NCBI GenBank assembly: GCA_013397695.1
Contig: VYZI01000049.1
Location: forward strand, 2,158,862 to 2,222,861
DNA: 64,000 nt
Reading direction: 5' to 3'
DNA from: Centropus unirufus
Taxonomy: Eukaryota; Chordata; Aves; Cuculiformes; Centropidae
Shown here: one piece after another, positions 47,201-58,969 of the stretch
Position numbering within the stretch: the stretch's first letter is position 1
How the letters are laid out: each line of letters opens with the position of its first letter
Notes under the pieces: model-generated
Seen by the model: only the letters and a program-made list of their open reading frames with translations
Told to the model about the DNA's origin: nothing
Databases searched by the model: none
Made by a program: the position numbers and the translations under genes

Positions 47201-50200
47201 TCTAATTCTGCCCTTGTGATGATGGTGTATCACCAGCTTTTCAACACTTTTGTAACATGATTTTACTCACTCCCTCAGCAACTCATTCTCTCCCAATTCA
47301 GAACAACTTTATGGAATTAGAAAGAGTTGGCATTCAAAGGCAAAGTTATACTGTTTGTTCCTGAGTATATGAGTCACACTAATCTTCACCGAATGCCTAA
47401 CATGAGGTACTTCCAAGCCTAAGTCCCACCTCTGTGTGCTTGTGTAACATATACAACCACTGCTACCCAGTAAGGTGCACATGAGCCAATTAGAGCAGAA
47501 TTTGGCTTTGCCAGCTTTGAGGCTTACAAATTCAGATATCTGCAAATGTTTCCATTAGTAACTCCACAACAATAATGAGAGTGATGAATTAAGGCATAAT
47601 TTTTTGATAATTTATATAGCAAAAAGGAATGGGTCCTGAAAAAGATGCAAACACAAGATTTAATACAAACAAAAGAAGGAATTTCCCATATACTTTAGAA
47701 TAAATCTGCAGAACATTGTGCTGCAAGATGTTTTAGAGGATAAAGAAAGGTTCAAAAAGCAATGAAACGCATTTATAGAACCAGATAATTTTGGGTCTAC
47801 TATCTATTCTTGGTCTATATACAATCTTCAACTCGATACATGCTTAAGTTAAAGTTTGTTGGCACTCAGCTGGGTATACACCAGGAAGAAGTGAGCCACA
47901 TCGTCACTCTTCTGACATGCATCAACTGCTGGAGACAGGATAATGACTGGAAAGAGATTTAGGTCTGACTCAGTACAGCTGCACATGTGTTCTGTTGTTC
48001 TTAGCTTCAATACTAAATATCCTTGCTCTCAGCAGCTTTGAAAATGTAATATTTGTGCTTTCTGCTTTTAGGCAGGTATTGCATTCTTTTTCCAGAAATA
48101 ATTTTAATGTGGTCTGATGCAGTATTTTGGGCTACTGTAAGGGCTTCTAGCTCTAAGAGTAGCAGGAATTATTCACTGTGTGTTCCAAAGCCTTTGCATA
48201 TGCCAGCTGTGAGCTTTTGTTTTCCCTCCATTGAATTAGGAAAAGCTATCTTTTGGCCACTGACATTTAAAGTGCAAATCAGTGAAAAGAAACCTTTTCT
48301 TAAGGGAAAAAAAACCCAAACAATTAAATATCTGGCCATATAATCCTCAGTATCCCAAATCAGAACACTAAAGAGTAAAGGAAAAACAATAATTTATGCT
48401 GTAAAATGTGAAAATGGTATGATGGACAACACAAAACCAAATTAAATTCTCTCTTATTGTTTAGATAATACTAAATTCTAGAGTACAGACCTATTTTGTA
48501 GGCTTGGGTCATATGCATAATCTTAAGCCCATATCATCACACTGTTGGTCTTTGGAGTTATCTTTTTATTGCTGCAGAAGATCACAGTGTGGGGAGGTGA
48601 CAAATAGGCCTGTCTCAGGGAGAGTTAAAAAATGCCTTTCTCTTATTTGATTACTTCTTTTCCTTGTACAGAGAGACATTAAGCACAATACTAAGTGAGC
48701 ATTAAAGTGTGAAATTAATTTCTGATTTTCAAATAAAGAGGAGGATGAGACTGTATAAGAACAAAGTGTACTCAGAGTGCTCAAAGCAAAGAAGGCACTT
48801 CAGAATACTTCATGTTCTCTGCCAGTGCCATGAAACATAGATGCGACAAATGGTCTAGATGAAACCAACCGCAGACGTATGTGGCATGAAAGATCTCAGC
48901 AGTTTCACATCAGGTTTTGAAAAGGAAGAAGAGCTGGAGCTTTTCTGGCAGAAGAGAGGATAGTCCACAATCATGATTTTGGCAGCTTCCACAAGACTTT
49001 CCATCCCATTTCTGTTCCAAAGAGATTCAACACTCTCTACTTCAGACAATAAACCCATCCTTGCTCATAACTAAGAAGACAAACTTCATTATAGTGGAAA
49101 TCTTTTGTGTAACTCGGGCTGTGAGGCATGCTTCTAGCACTGTCCTAATTTGAGTTCAGATTGTCGTAGTCAAATGATTTTATCTAAGAGTAAAGAGTTA
49201 GTTAGGGACCTGTACTGAGCATCCCAGGAATTCTGCAGTTTCTCTGTGACAATTCTGTCTGTGAGCTAACTGATATTTTCTAAACATAACAATAGTAGTC
49301 CTTTTCCATCTGGACCCAAATGAAGTAAATTGAGTAACAGAAAATAAGCCTACTGCAGCTGTGTTGAAACAAATTCCTTTGCTTCCAGGAAATGAACCAC
49401 TGATTTCAAGAGACTGTTTTTTTGACGACTTTCCTGATCACACCCATCTGATGGAGAATTTTACAGTAAAGCAGTTATCCCCACATTCTACTGGTAGGGT
49501 GACTGATGCAGTCATTGCTGTTCTACTGAAATACTCTTCCCATGAGGAGATCTTCACACTGATTTTAATTCCAGCCAGAAATCACTCCTTTGAGTGATCA
49601 CAGACAGGTGGACATCATATATGCAGCATGTGCAATAAGCAAACTATTTAAACCCTCCTTTTGGGAGCAAGTGAAAAAGCAATTAACGAATGCAACACAA
49701 GTTTCGTCTGAAAAGTCATTACTTATATCCATAAAGCAGATGAACTTCACCTGCCTTTAGAGTTTTACTGGAGAAGGGCCAATGATTTCTCACAATTAAA
49801 TACAATTACCTCAGTGGTATGGACTTTATCAATACAGAACCATATTCCTCCTGCAAAAATTATTGATTCCAGCAAAGATGCTGTTTTAAAAAATATGTGG
49901 AATTGTTAATATTGTTATTATTTGGCAGCTTACTTCTTTGATCTTGAGCTTAATCTGAAATGAATTTTAGCAGGTTGTTCCCAAGATCTCCTTCTTATAT
50001 GCTGTGTGAAAAGTAGCTACAACAGTGTCTCCTTTGAAAATATTGTTGTCAAGGTTTTTAAAGCTGTGAGAATGATCTACTTTGTTCCTTCAGTTTCACA
50101 CTGAGCCAGTGCCTCTCGCCACTGATGCAGTGCTCCACACTGAGCTGACTTCATTTTAATACCATGTAATGCAAATTTTCTCTGAAGTTGTTTAACTGTG

Positions 50201-51715
50201 AATGTTAGTAACTCATATAACTACAACATTACCTATCTGTATACATTTCTAGCGCCAGTAGTATCTTGCGGCTGGACAGCTGATCAGACTCATCCTGCTA
50301 CAGTTCAATTTATTCATAGATCTACATCATTTCTATCCCAAAAAACTTCCTTAATTCCCTCCATTTTATTTCTCTCCAGGGCTTTGCTGATTCTATCAGT
50401 CCCCAAAGTCAGATGACTTAAACTTTAGCTACACCACTGAAATGACAAGGCCTGATTGATAGGCCCAAATTGATATGTGACCCATGAATGGATTCGTACG
50501 CCATTGCTATGCGCAATGTTCAGTCAGTAACTTTCCATTCTCAGTAGAGTTGTACCGTACTATTTCTAAGACATGAGAGTATGAGAAAGTGCTTTATTAT
50601 CAGTAGAATTATGCTGTGAGAAAGAGAGGGGGGTTGGACAGAAATGTGTCCTTGCAGCACCTCAGCTTAAAGATAAGGTACATCCAGCTGCTTCGTCCTC
50701 TTCTCTTCTGGGACCTTGGAAATGTCCTGGGGAAAGCAAGAGTGGGGGGTAGTGAGAAGCTGCAGCCAGACTCTGCTTTTTGGGTTGATGTTATTCGTCT
50801 GTTCAATGATATAAAGGCTAAGCCACTCACAGCAAGGGGGAGAAACCTCACTTATGAGTAGAAGTGCTACATGGGCCTCCAGTTGTCTCCTCCAAATCCT
50901 CACTGCAGAAAGGAAAGGAGTCTCCCTGCAACGACTGCAGATATGGAGGAACCTTTGGCAATTAGTGATGTATTCTTCTTAATCACTGTATTTATTCTCT
51001 TCTGGTAATTATTAGACATGTTGCCTTTACAAGCTGTTACTGCTATGATTGATCATAATGATAATTTGTTTCTTTTCTTGCTATATTATTTAAATAAAAC
51101 TTGATTTCACAGTGTCTGAGTCCTGTTGTTGATTTCACCAAGGACCCCTGAGTACTTTACAGATTTTGGAATATTCTAATCATTTGCCTCGCAGAGTTGG
51201 GGATCAGAAGAACCTCTGATGCTACAGATTACCAGATTTATAAACCTTTGTAGATTTGGGGATCTAGGATCTCTTTGGTTTCTCAGAGTTTGGGTTTTGT
51301 TGAGGATTCTTTTTGCTTGGAGCCCTCTCCATAGTAAAACAACCACATATTTGAGCATGTGTTTTTCCAACACCATGCCTTTTTCTCTTTTTTCTCTTGC
51401 CTTTGTTTTGCGTATAGAAAGAATAAGACTGCAGAGGTACAGGCTTTTGCTCAGGAAGCAAGTTATAATTGGGATTTGTAGTTTTAATGGGGAGGATCTT
51501 AAAAAGAATATGTCAGGAATATGCAGTGATTCTCTTTAGCTTCTGAAGAGCATCCTTTCAAATTCTCTTTTCATTTATGTTACTTGTTTTATCCTAGTAA
51601 TTAGCAGTAAATTTCAGCCTCCTGTTTTGCAGTTTGTAAACAGCCATACATCAATTAATTGAACCCCAAGCAATTTCAGGTTAAAATAACTACAAAAGCT
51701 GCATAACCAAAACGA
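44271..51715. other. AT-rich non-coding DNA, no gene supported
   Basis: A 17-bp partial tandem duplication (taatcagcatct repeated at 44324 and 44341) is the only clear repeat. The part at about 44695-44900 is repeat-free with mixed composition. Short frames at 46632-46874 minus and 49361-49597 plus show no domain. I recognise no LINE, LTR or RNA gene. Confidence 0.6.
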
Positions 51716-52035
51716 CCTTCGTTTTCTGCTGGGTGGCCACCATGATCCTCGGTTCCTTCTGGCCGACCTCCAGCACCCTCTCTGTGCCCTCCCTGCTTGA
51801 ACTGCTGCTCAGACTGCCCTTTTTTTAGACAAAGCCCGCTCCTGTTTGCGGCGCTCCATAGGGACCGTTTAAATCTCCCACTGCAGCTGCTGGGTCCGTC
51901 CCCTCCTACATCAGTCGCGACAAAGGAGCTGCTGCTTCTGGGAGACAGGAGCCGCTCGTCCTGTTCCCTTCTGGGCTATACTGGGGTTTTCCTGCTCTGG
52001 CAACTTCCCACTGCCACAAGCTAGCACCGAGCTGC
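51716..52035. other. CpG-rich islet
   Basis: This stretch is much richer in G, C and especially CpG than the flanks. CpG occurs in cctcggttcc, ggccgacc, gcggcgctcc, agtcgcgac and gccgctcgtcc, roughly a dozen times in 300 bases. A 75-codon plus-strand frame (51797-52024) has no recognisable domain. A CpG islet in otherwise AT-rich DNA may be an unmethylated promoter or first exon, a young LTR that has not yet lost CpG, or a GC-rich retrocopy piece. The sequence does not decide between these. Confidence 0.55.
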
Positions 52036-52903
52036 AGTATTCACCGATCCTGTGGCTGGATCTTGCCAAAAGAGAGAGAGACATGAACTTTTAAGACATG
52101 GAAAGAGGAAAAAAAAACAACTCCAAACCTCAAAACACTGTAAGATGACAAGGTTTTCTTTGCTACATGTTCAGTTTTCAAGATGCATCTTCAAATCAAG
52201 CAGCTGAAGTTGTTTTAAAGGGAATCTTTTCTAGCCCCACCACCTCATTCTCCTCTCCTTCGAAAACTGACACAGAACAGAACAAAATAACCTGGAATCT
52301 CTGTTTGTTGATGATATTGATTGTACTACAGAACAGCTGATAGAAATCCCATAATATTTCATTTTTTTATGGCTTTTCGTTTTTTCTTCTGGCTTTGTGA
52401 CCTGCAAGACTGTAGGTCACATTGCTATGAGTGGAGTTTTTTTCAAAACTAGGTGAATCTAGATAGAAATTACTTCTGGGGTGTATTTAGTCAGTCTGTT
52501 TGCCTAGCTGTCACTGCCAAGAAGTTTAATAAAGCTCTGCACATAAAGAGAGTGAAGAAACAGAACTGAATACACTTTAGCATAACCTGAAGCTAAACAT
52601 GGAATACAATCACATCTCCATTCTGTACATTAAAAAGCTTTTCTTTAATCAACCTCAAGCCATTGTCCTTTTAGCCTCTCTAGATGTCCCCTACTTACTA
52701 CTGTGTACTTCATTTCGTGATTTGTTATTTTGAGATTCTGCATTCCATATCTCTGCCCCAATACCGGGCATCTGGGTTTTACAAAGAGAGACATATTACA
52801 GCAGTATTCATTGACATCTGCAATGTACAGACAGCTGCACTAAAGATGGTCACCCTACAGGTTCCTCACCGTCATTGGACAAAAGTGACTATTAACTACA
52901 TTA

Positions 52904-52925
52904 AATAGCCATTAAAATGGCTATT
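52904..52925. repeat. 9-bp perfect inverted repeat, 4-base loop
   Basis: Arm aatagccat (52904-52912), loop taaa, arm atggctatt (52917-52925). A related direct repeat, ctattaactac/ctattaactgc, flanks it at about 52889 and 52921. Confidence 0.85.
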
Positions 52926-54878
52926 AACTGCAATGACCAGCTTACCTATAAATGTCTACATTGTAAATATTAACATTTGTCTAGATAAATCTTATCTCCA
53001 GAGTCTGACTGAAAAAGTCTTCTTTGTCTCTGTTCTTGTTCCACTTGGTTTGCCACCCCTAGTTGTCAACAGGGGCTATCTTCATCAGCTACCTGCCCTC
53101 TACTCTCATGCTTTGTGTGGTCACATTCAGCAATTATATTCTATAGAGCCTGGGAATCTCCTGGAAGAGGTCAATGATACATTTTCACAAGCAGCCTTTT
53201 CACAGACAAAAAGACTCCATGTCTTCCTAACAGGAAAATAAAGTACAAAACGACTGAATAGGTTGCCACTTACAGACGAGCTCAATCCTGAGCTGAAGTT
53301 AAAACCAACCAACTATTCCTTTTTCCCTCATCACACACATCATGTTCAGGAGCTGCAATGCCAAAATTCAGATGAAACATTTCAATGCAATTTGGTGAAA
53401 TATTTTACTTTCTCAACTGTCACTGTTTTGTAAAATGGCTAATGTATCAAAACAGGTTATTAACGAGTTAATTCTGACTTGGTACAAACCTCCTACTGTC
53501 TAAGAAAATTATGTGCTACAATGTGTGTGCTGTGTGTGCTGTCTATCCAGCAGCGGTGACGCTGGGATGGAGATTTTCAAAGCTATCTATAGGACAATTA
53601 GACTTTCAAAAATTCCATTAAAAATTCTTTCTGTAGGGCATTCGCTGCACGGCAGGATTAATTCTTTTGAATAATATTAAGTCCCCTACAAGTCCTCCAT
53701 TGAGCTTCTTCAGGACAGGTGCAATATTAAAATTATAGGATCATCCCATGTAATTATTGCTCCAAGGGTAAATAGGTAATTCTTGGGTCTGCACAGGAAT
53801 AAATGTATTAACAATGCAAATCACTGCCTCAGAGGAAAAAAAATAATCTTAGTTTCCAAGATCATACACTACCTGTTTGAATTCCCCTACTGGGAAGAGC
53901 AGATTCCCAAAGTCTGCTGCTTATTCTGCCCTTTCTGATTTGCTTTGCTATATGTAAACAAGGCTTCCTCCCACAGGGGAAGGAGGTTTTTCCTCCTTTC
54001 CCTTACTTTCCTCCTTTTTTTTGAAGTCACAGTTACAGATCAAAGCTTACTCTTTTGCTCTTGGAAAAAATCAAAATCCCTCCTTCCCTCTCTCTCTGCT
54101 TCTCCATATGTGCATATATATTTATGTATATATATCTAAAAAGATATGCATAAAATACTATTTAATTAATTTGTGAATTACTTTTACAGTACTACTAAAA
54201 GATTTTCTTTCTGAGAACATGAAATATATTATTCTCTCTGTATAAAATTGTTAAATATTGTTATTCTTCAAGATTACAATTCACTTTTGTGCAGCATACC
54301 CCAGTATATGCTATGCATACCTTCATTTCTAAAGGTCAACTTGAATGTCTCTACCATGATGTCTAATCTTCAGTCTCCTTCTGAAGGTCATTTCTATAGC
54401 TCTGAAGTCTTTATTGTATGTAACCACTAAGTAACCAATAGGTACATATCTGGAAGTAAAAACTGCCTCTGATTCCCCAGCTTCCCTCTCATAGGTTACA
54501 AATCTTCCAGAGGACAGCAGGTTTGGGTAAGAAATGATCTAAGACTTCAAACATTGAGCTAAAATGTAAAGATGTGGTAGATACTTTTGAGAAATCTGAA
54601 AAATCTGCTCTCCTTGGAAATGAAAATGTTTTCTAATAGAAGGGTATAGTTTAAATTCTTTATGCATTAATACTGATGCATAACATACATGAAAAAAAAA
54701 ATCACTTGGATGCAGAATGAGAAATGCTTGGCTGAGTTCAGGAACATTATATGTGGATTAGTACTCTGGAAGCCCTCTAAATAAATTTTCAGCTCTAAAT
54801 TTTCAGCTTAGGCTTAAAGTTCTCAGACTCATCTGAAAAACTCACATACCTCTTGGTTAAAGATTTTCTCCGATACTC

Positions 54879-54902
54879 TTTATAAAAAGTACTTTTTATA
54901 AA
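54879..54902. repeat. 24-bp perfect palindrome
   Basis: The half-site tttataaaaagt (54879-54890) is followed directly by its exact reverse complement (54891-54902) with no spacer. Each half contains TATAAAA reading outward or inward. There is no gene nearby to assign a role. Confidence 0.92.
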
Positions 54903-55319
54903 CTGCAGAAATTTTGGCACCTGGCAGGCTTGGACAGAGAAGTCAAATTGCATACTCGTAGAAAGGGGCAACCTGTTCAGACCCTTGTCTGGGTGGCATG
55001 AGGAGATGCTGAACTCTGTGGTCCAGGGGTGACATACATCCAGATGAGCTGATGGGTGTTCTCCCATCTCTCTGGAGCACCTTTCAAACTGAAAGAGTCG
55101 CTGCTTAGGGGTATAGGATGCATTATGGGATGCAGGCAAAGAATGTTTCAGGATTGCACAAGGCTCTTTATGGGATGCTGAAGGTGAGGAAAGAGATGGA
55201 TTTAGGTGATTTGGGAACAAGCATGGAAAAAAAGAGAGAAAAGAGACTAAAATGGGTCTGGATGCCTGTACACAGTTTGCTGGTCAGTGCACTTTTATGA
55301 CTGTGTACAGTCTCTGATG

Positions 55320-55395
55320 AGTCTGCCTTATCCAACCTTGAAGGCTGGACTTGAAGTCTTTTCCAACCTTAATGTTTCCATGATTTTTATGATTA
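55320..55395 (+). mobile_element. CR1 LINE 3' terminal scrap
   Basis: The plus strand carries aaggctggacttgaagtc followed by TTTTCCAACCTTAATG and tttccatgatttttatgat. This matches the CR1 3' end pattern (GGTTGGACTTGATGATCTT, TTTTCCAACCTTAATGATTCTATGATTCTATGA) with mutations. It is a very short copy with no coding part. Confidence 0.8.
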
Positions 55396-55442
55396 TATAA
55401 TCACATTAAATTCCCTTTGCAACCATTTTTTTTTCTATTCTC

Positions 55443-56251
55443 TGTGCTTGTGTGTGAGTCTAAGTGCCATAAGTCTGAGTGGGATCAAGGGTCAGAGGCC
55501 CATGTGTCTGTAGTGCCAGCAACTGGAGAGAGTGCAGGTTTGTGAGTGTGTGAGCGACTGTGTCACTAGCAAATATTAACCCAGGCTTGCCGGTGAAGTG
55601 GCTTAAGAGTCAGGTGTGCTTCCACCTCTGAGGGTGAGCCAATGGGAGGAGCTGGCTACCAGAGGAAACAGGGAAGTCCTGGCCAGCTGCGTGTGTATGT
55701 TTCTGTATCCAATATGCGTTTACCAGTGGATGGGGCTATAGACCTCCAGGTTTCGTATGTCCAGGCGCAAGGAACTGGGGATCCTTGGATCCAGGTGGCA
55801 GGAACTGCATAAGGCCAGCTGTTGCAAGGATCTTCATTGTATGTGTATTCACATGTATACATACTTTTTTTTTTTTTTTTTCCACTCATGTACCTTCCTG
55901 ATAATCAGCCAGACATGGGAACAGGATGAAGCCGCTGAGGTTGTTTGTTTGTGTCAGTGCTGAGTTTGTCCATCTGTCCTGATCTACACGCCCAGTTTTC
56001 TATATAATTTTTTCATATATGTGTTTTCTGTGTGTGCATACTGGGAATCCATGCACAGCTGTGGGGTACGGAGATGTAATAAACCTCTGGTTTTTATACA
56101 TAAGCTCCCAACTGACAATTTGCGTTTGTTCTACTTTAGATATGGGACTTGAAGTAAGAAACTTTCTTTTCTCTCTGTGTACCTCTTGAACCATTGCCAC
56201 TCCCGCTGAAGGTTTTGCCCAGCTTCTGGAATGAAGGATCAGCAGCATTCA
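55443..56251 (+). mobile_element. Candidate LTR-like segment
   Basis: This block of about 800 bases has a different texture from its surroundings: TG-rich at the left, mixed composition, and several CpGs. It begins TGTGCTTGTGTGTGAGTC and can be read to end ...GCAGCATTCA, giving TG...CA ends. TATATAA at 56001-56007 is followed by ATGTAATAAACCTCTGG with AATAAA at 56078-56083, which is typical of the R region of avian LTRs. A 19-T run sits at 55865-55883. I saw no flanking gag/pol and no clear target-site duplication, so it is at best a solo LTR, and exact ends are uncertain. Confidence 0.4.
55865..55883. repeat. T19 homopolymer
   Basis: Nineteen consecutive thymines inside the candidate LTR-like block. 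On the minus strand this would be a poly(A) run, but no retrocopy is recognisable next to it. Confidence 0.9.
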
Positions 56252-56322
56252 CTAATAATAACATCAACAATAATTCAATAATAATATTCAATAATAATAA
56301 TTCAATAATAATAACATCAAAC
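56252..56322. repeat. AAT-rich imperfect repeat
   Basis: Repeated ataata and attcaata units alternate over about 70 bases, directly after the proposed right end of the LTR-like block. Confidence 0.8.
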
Positions 56323-57734
56323 CAGTGCTAATATTGCAAACAATGTCTTACAAGCCCTTTGAAAATGTCTGCTAATTAACTCAATTAATTAAAACGATTA
56401 GTCTGTAAAAACACTACACACTCCTCAAGTCATCCACTTGTAAAGCACTTCCCTTCTAACTCTTAAGAGCTAAAATATAAGTGCATTGAATTCTCTTAAT
56501 ACCTGTCATTCTTACTCTGTGCCAATTAAGAGTTCACATGTTCTTACCTAACAACTAAAAATAAAGAGAGAATGTGAGAGAGGAAGGAAGATTGGGTTAA
56601 GCCATTAAGGGGAATTTAATTAAATATTTCTTCAGGACTAATTGTGCATAAATTTCATGAGAATTAAGTTTTATATAATTAGTACATCTTAATTAGTGTA
56701 TTTTCATGATCAATGTTTAATTTACCCACAATTATTTTGCTTTGTTTTAAATTAAATACTTCTTGTAACTGCTTTACTTAAATCCATTCCCCATGACTTT
56801 TTCACTTGGTACCAGAACTGATGTTTTTGAGGATGTTAAATGTTTGTAGTTGCCCACTACAACACCACTGAGCCATAACTTCTCAACCTATTCCTCATAT
56901 CAATTTAAATTCATTTTAGTATTTCTTGACTCAGCTCATAGTTTATTTTTATATACCTATATTAAACATATATAGGCAAAGTAGGCTTGTGCACTTAGCT
57001 GAAAGCAGAATCCTCCTTAAATTTTGAAAATGAGAGGTTAATTACATCATGGTGCTAAAGGGACGATGGTATTAAATAATAGAACAGGAAAAGATGAATT
57101 AAATCAGAGCATTTTTTGATTCATAAGATGGAGCACTACTAGAAGAGGTGCATCGCAGCCGCCTTGGCTGCTGGAGGTCATCTGGTCAAATATTGATGAA
57201 TTATGCAGGAATAGGCAATTTTATGGATAATAAAAACACTGATATAGTTTTATATAAGTGTATTGCTTCCAAGGGGGGGTGCAGGAGATGACTGACTCAC
57301 TCTCTTCAGAAACATCAAGTTTTTGGCAGCTCCTAAAAGCAGATTTCCAATCTGTAACAAGAGTTGCAGTTCAAGATAGAAAAGTCTGTGTCTTGGTCAC
57401 AGAGATGGTGATGAATTCCCACTATAAAATCTGTAGGAGGAGAAGTAATTAAAAAAAAACTAAACCCAAAAGCCTAAAAAAACCACCCAGGTCAGCATAC
57501 TCAACATAAGACTTGGAGGATGCTTGTCTTTACACTTGTAACTTTCCATATGTTAACCATACATATCTATATCCCCACAGACAATACATCACATCTCTAT
57601 TTCTATTTTTCATCCTTTTAATATGGGATATCTGTGTAGTCTTGGTTCTTTACTAAAAAGTGGACATGACTGACAAGTTTTAACAATGATTTAGGAGTAA
57701 CCATATTGACAGCTGTTAACATGTAGCTTTGCAA

Positions 57735-57990
57735 GTCAATGTAAGAACAGATCCACTGGTGCATTTAGCCTAATATTCTCTCTGATAAGGGACATATAGG
57801 ACAACCTCTAAGAGAGCAAAGGAACCTAGGCTTTGCCTTTAATACATTCTCTTTGTATTTTGCAGTATACATACTTCTGATATTAAGGATAATAGAGGAT
57901 AGGACCGTGTCAATGCCTTTCAGCATCTAGATTAAGGACCTGGTGTGCATTATTTTTCCTACTTTCTTCTTGAGCATCTTGATGCTGTCT
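57735..57990. repeat. Possible ancient interspersed repeat
   Basis: The text tcaatgtaagaacagatcc, followed by TGGTGCATTTAGCCTAATATTCTCTCTGATA, recalls the family pattern AAGAACAT...TGGTCCATCTAGCCCAGTATCCTGTCT seen in old sauropsid repeats. Divergence is high and I cannot define the ends or the family. Confidence 0.25.
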
Positions 57991-58947
57991 GCCTCTAAAG
58001 CATCCTTTGACTGTTGCTGTAATTTCGCTTATTATTATACCTGGTTGAATATCATCCTTCAAGATGGAAGAGATCAACGCTTCCATGATCTTAGTTAATA
58101 TCTCTTCAAGAACACATCACATTTAAGAAGTTCATGCCAAATTGACAGAAACCATTTAGACTGAGTAACAAATGAATGTGATTTATAGTAAACCAGCTTC
58201 TTTTTTGCCTAAAAACATCCAATGACAAAATAGTAAAGCTGAGCACAGGTCTTCGAAGTCTTTGTCCCTAGCCACTAAGTCTAGCCATTCTTCCTGGATT
58301 GTTTTGAAAGGCATTGTCAATACAGAGGAGGTGTGAAATGGGAGGAGTTAAGTTAATTGGTGTTTTCAGGTAGAAGGTGAAAGAGCACTAGATGCATGCC
58401 AAGCCCTCAGAATAATAGAGTTTCTCCTGTACACAATATGTCAGTGTGCAAAAAGGAGAAAGATGAAGAAGTGGATGTGTTAGTCATAACTGGACTGCAA
58501 GACATCACTACAGTGTGGACATGGAACACACATACACAGTCTTGGAAACATATTCAAGGAAGCTGAAATGAACAGTCAGTCTGATAAGAGCTGTTAGGAT
58601 AACTTGAGAATGTTGAAATAAGCTTAACTTTGTTAGCCTCACTATACTTGAAGGTGAATTGAATTATGTGTCATGGCATCTTCTAGCCTTAGTTTCCTCT
58701 GTTTGAGAGTATGAGAAAAGCTAGAAACACCTGAGGTAGGTATTTATGGAGATAACCCGTTTCGGTTAAAACAATAAGGGAACGTTTTGAACAATTTGCT
58801 CAACAATTTGAGCAAAAGGATTAATGCAGCATCTTGTCTTATTGATGGGCCCACCTCCTGTGATACAGCCTACAAAGGGAAGATTTAATATAAGCATATT
58901 ACTACTGAAGTTAGTAAAAGACCTGCTCCCCCAAAAAGACATTTTCC

Positions 58948-58969
58948 TTTTTTTAAAAAAAAAAAAAAA
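58948..58969. repeat. T7A15 tract
   Basis: Seven thymines followed by fifteen adenines. Simple sequence. Confidence 0.85.

Larger units (their letters stand above)
52036..55319. other. AT-rich non-coding DNA, no gene supported
   Basis: Contains a 9-bp perfect hairpin at 52904-52925, a GTGTGCTGTGTGTGCTG microrepeat near 53523, an AT dinucleotide-rich run at 54112-54140 and a 24-bp perfect palindrome at 54879-54902. The 141-codon minus frame 54795-55220 has no domain or conserved motif and is treated as chance. Confidence 0.6.

Noticed and set aside
54795..55220. 141-codon minus-strand open frame.
   Set aside because: Ser/Pro-rich without any recognisable motif. It contains the palindrome and no conserved feature, so I consider it chance.
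56252..56322. Repeat array considered as a CRISPR-like or satellite array.
   Set aside because: Units are short, imperfect and AT-only. It is a simple trinucleotide-type repeat in a vertebrate genome.
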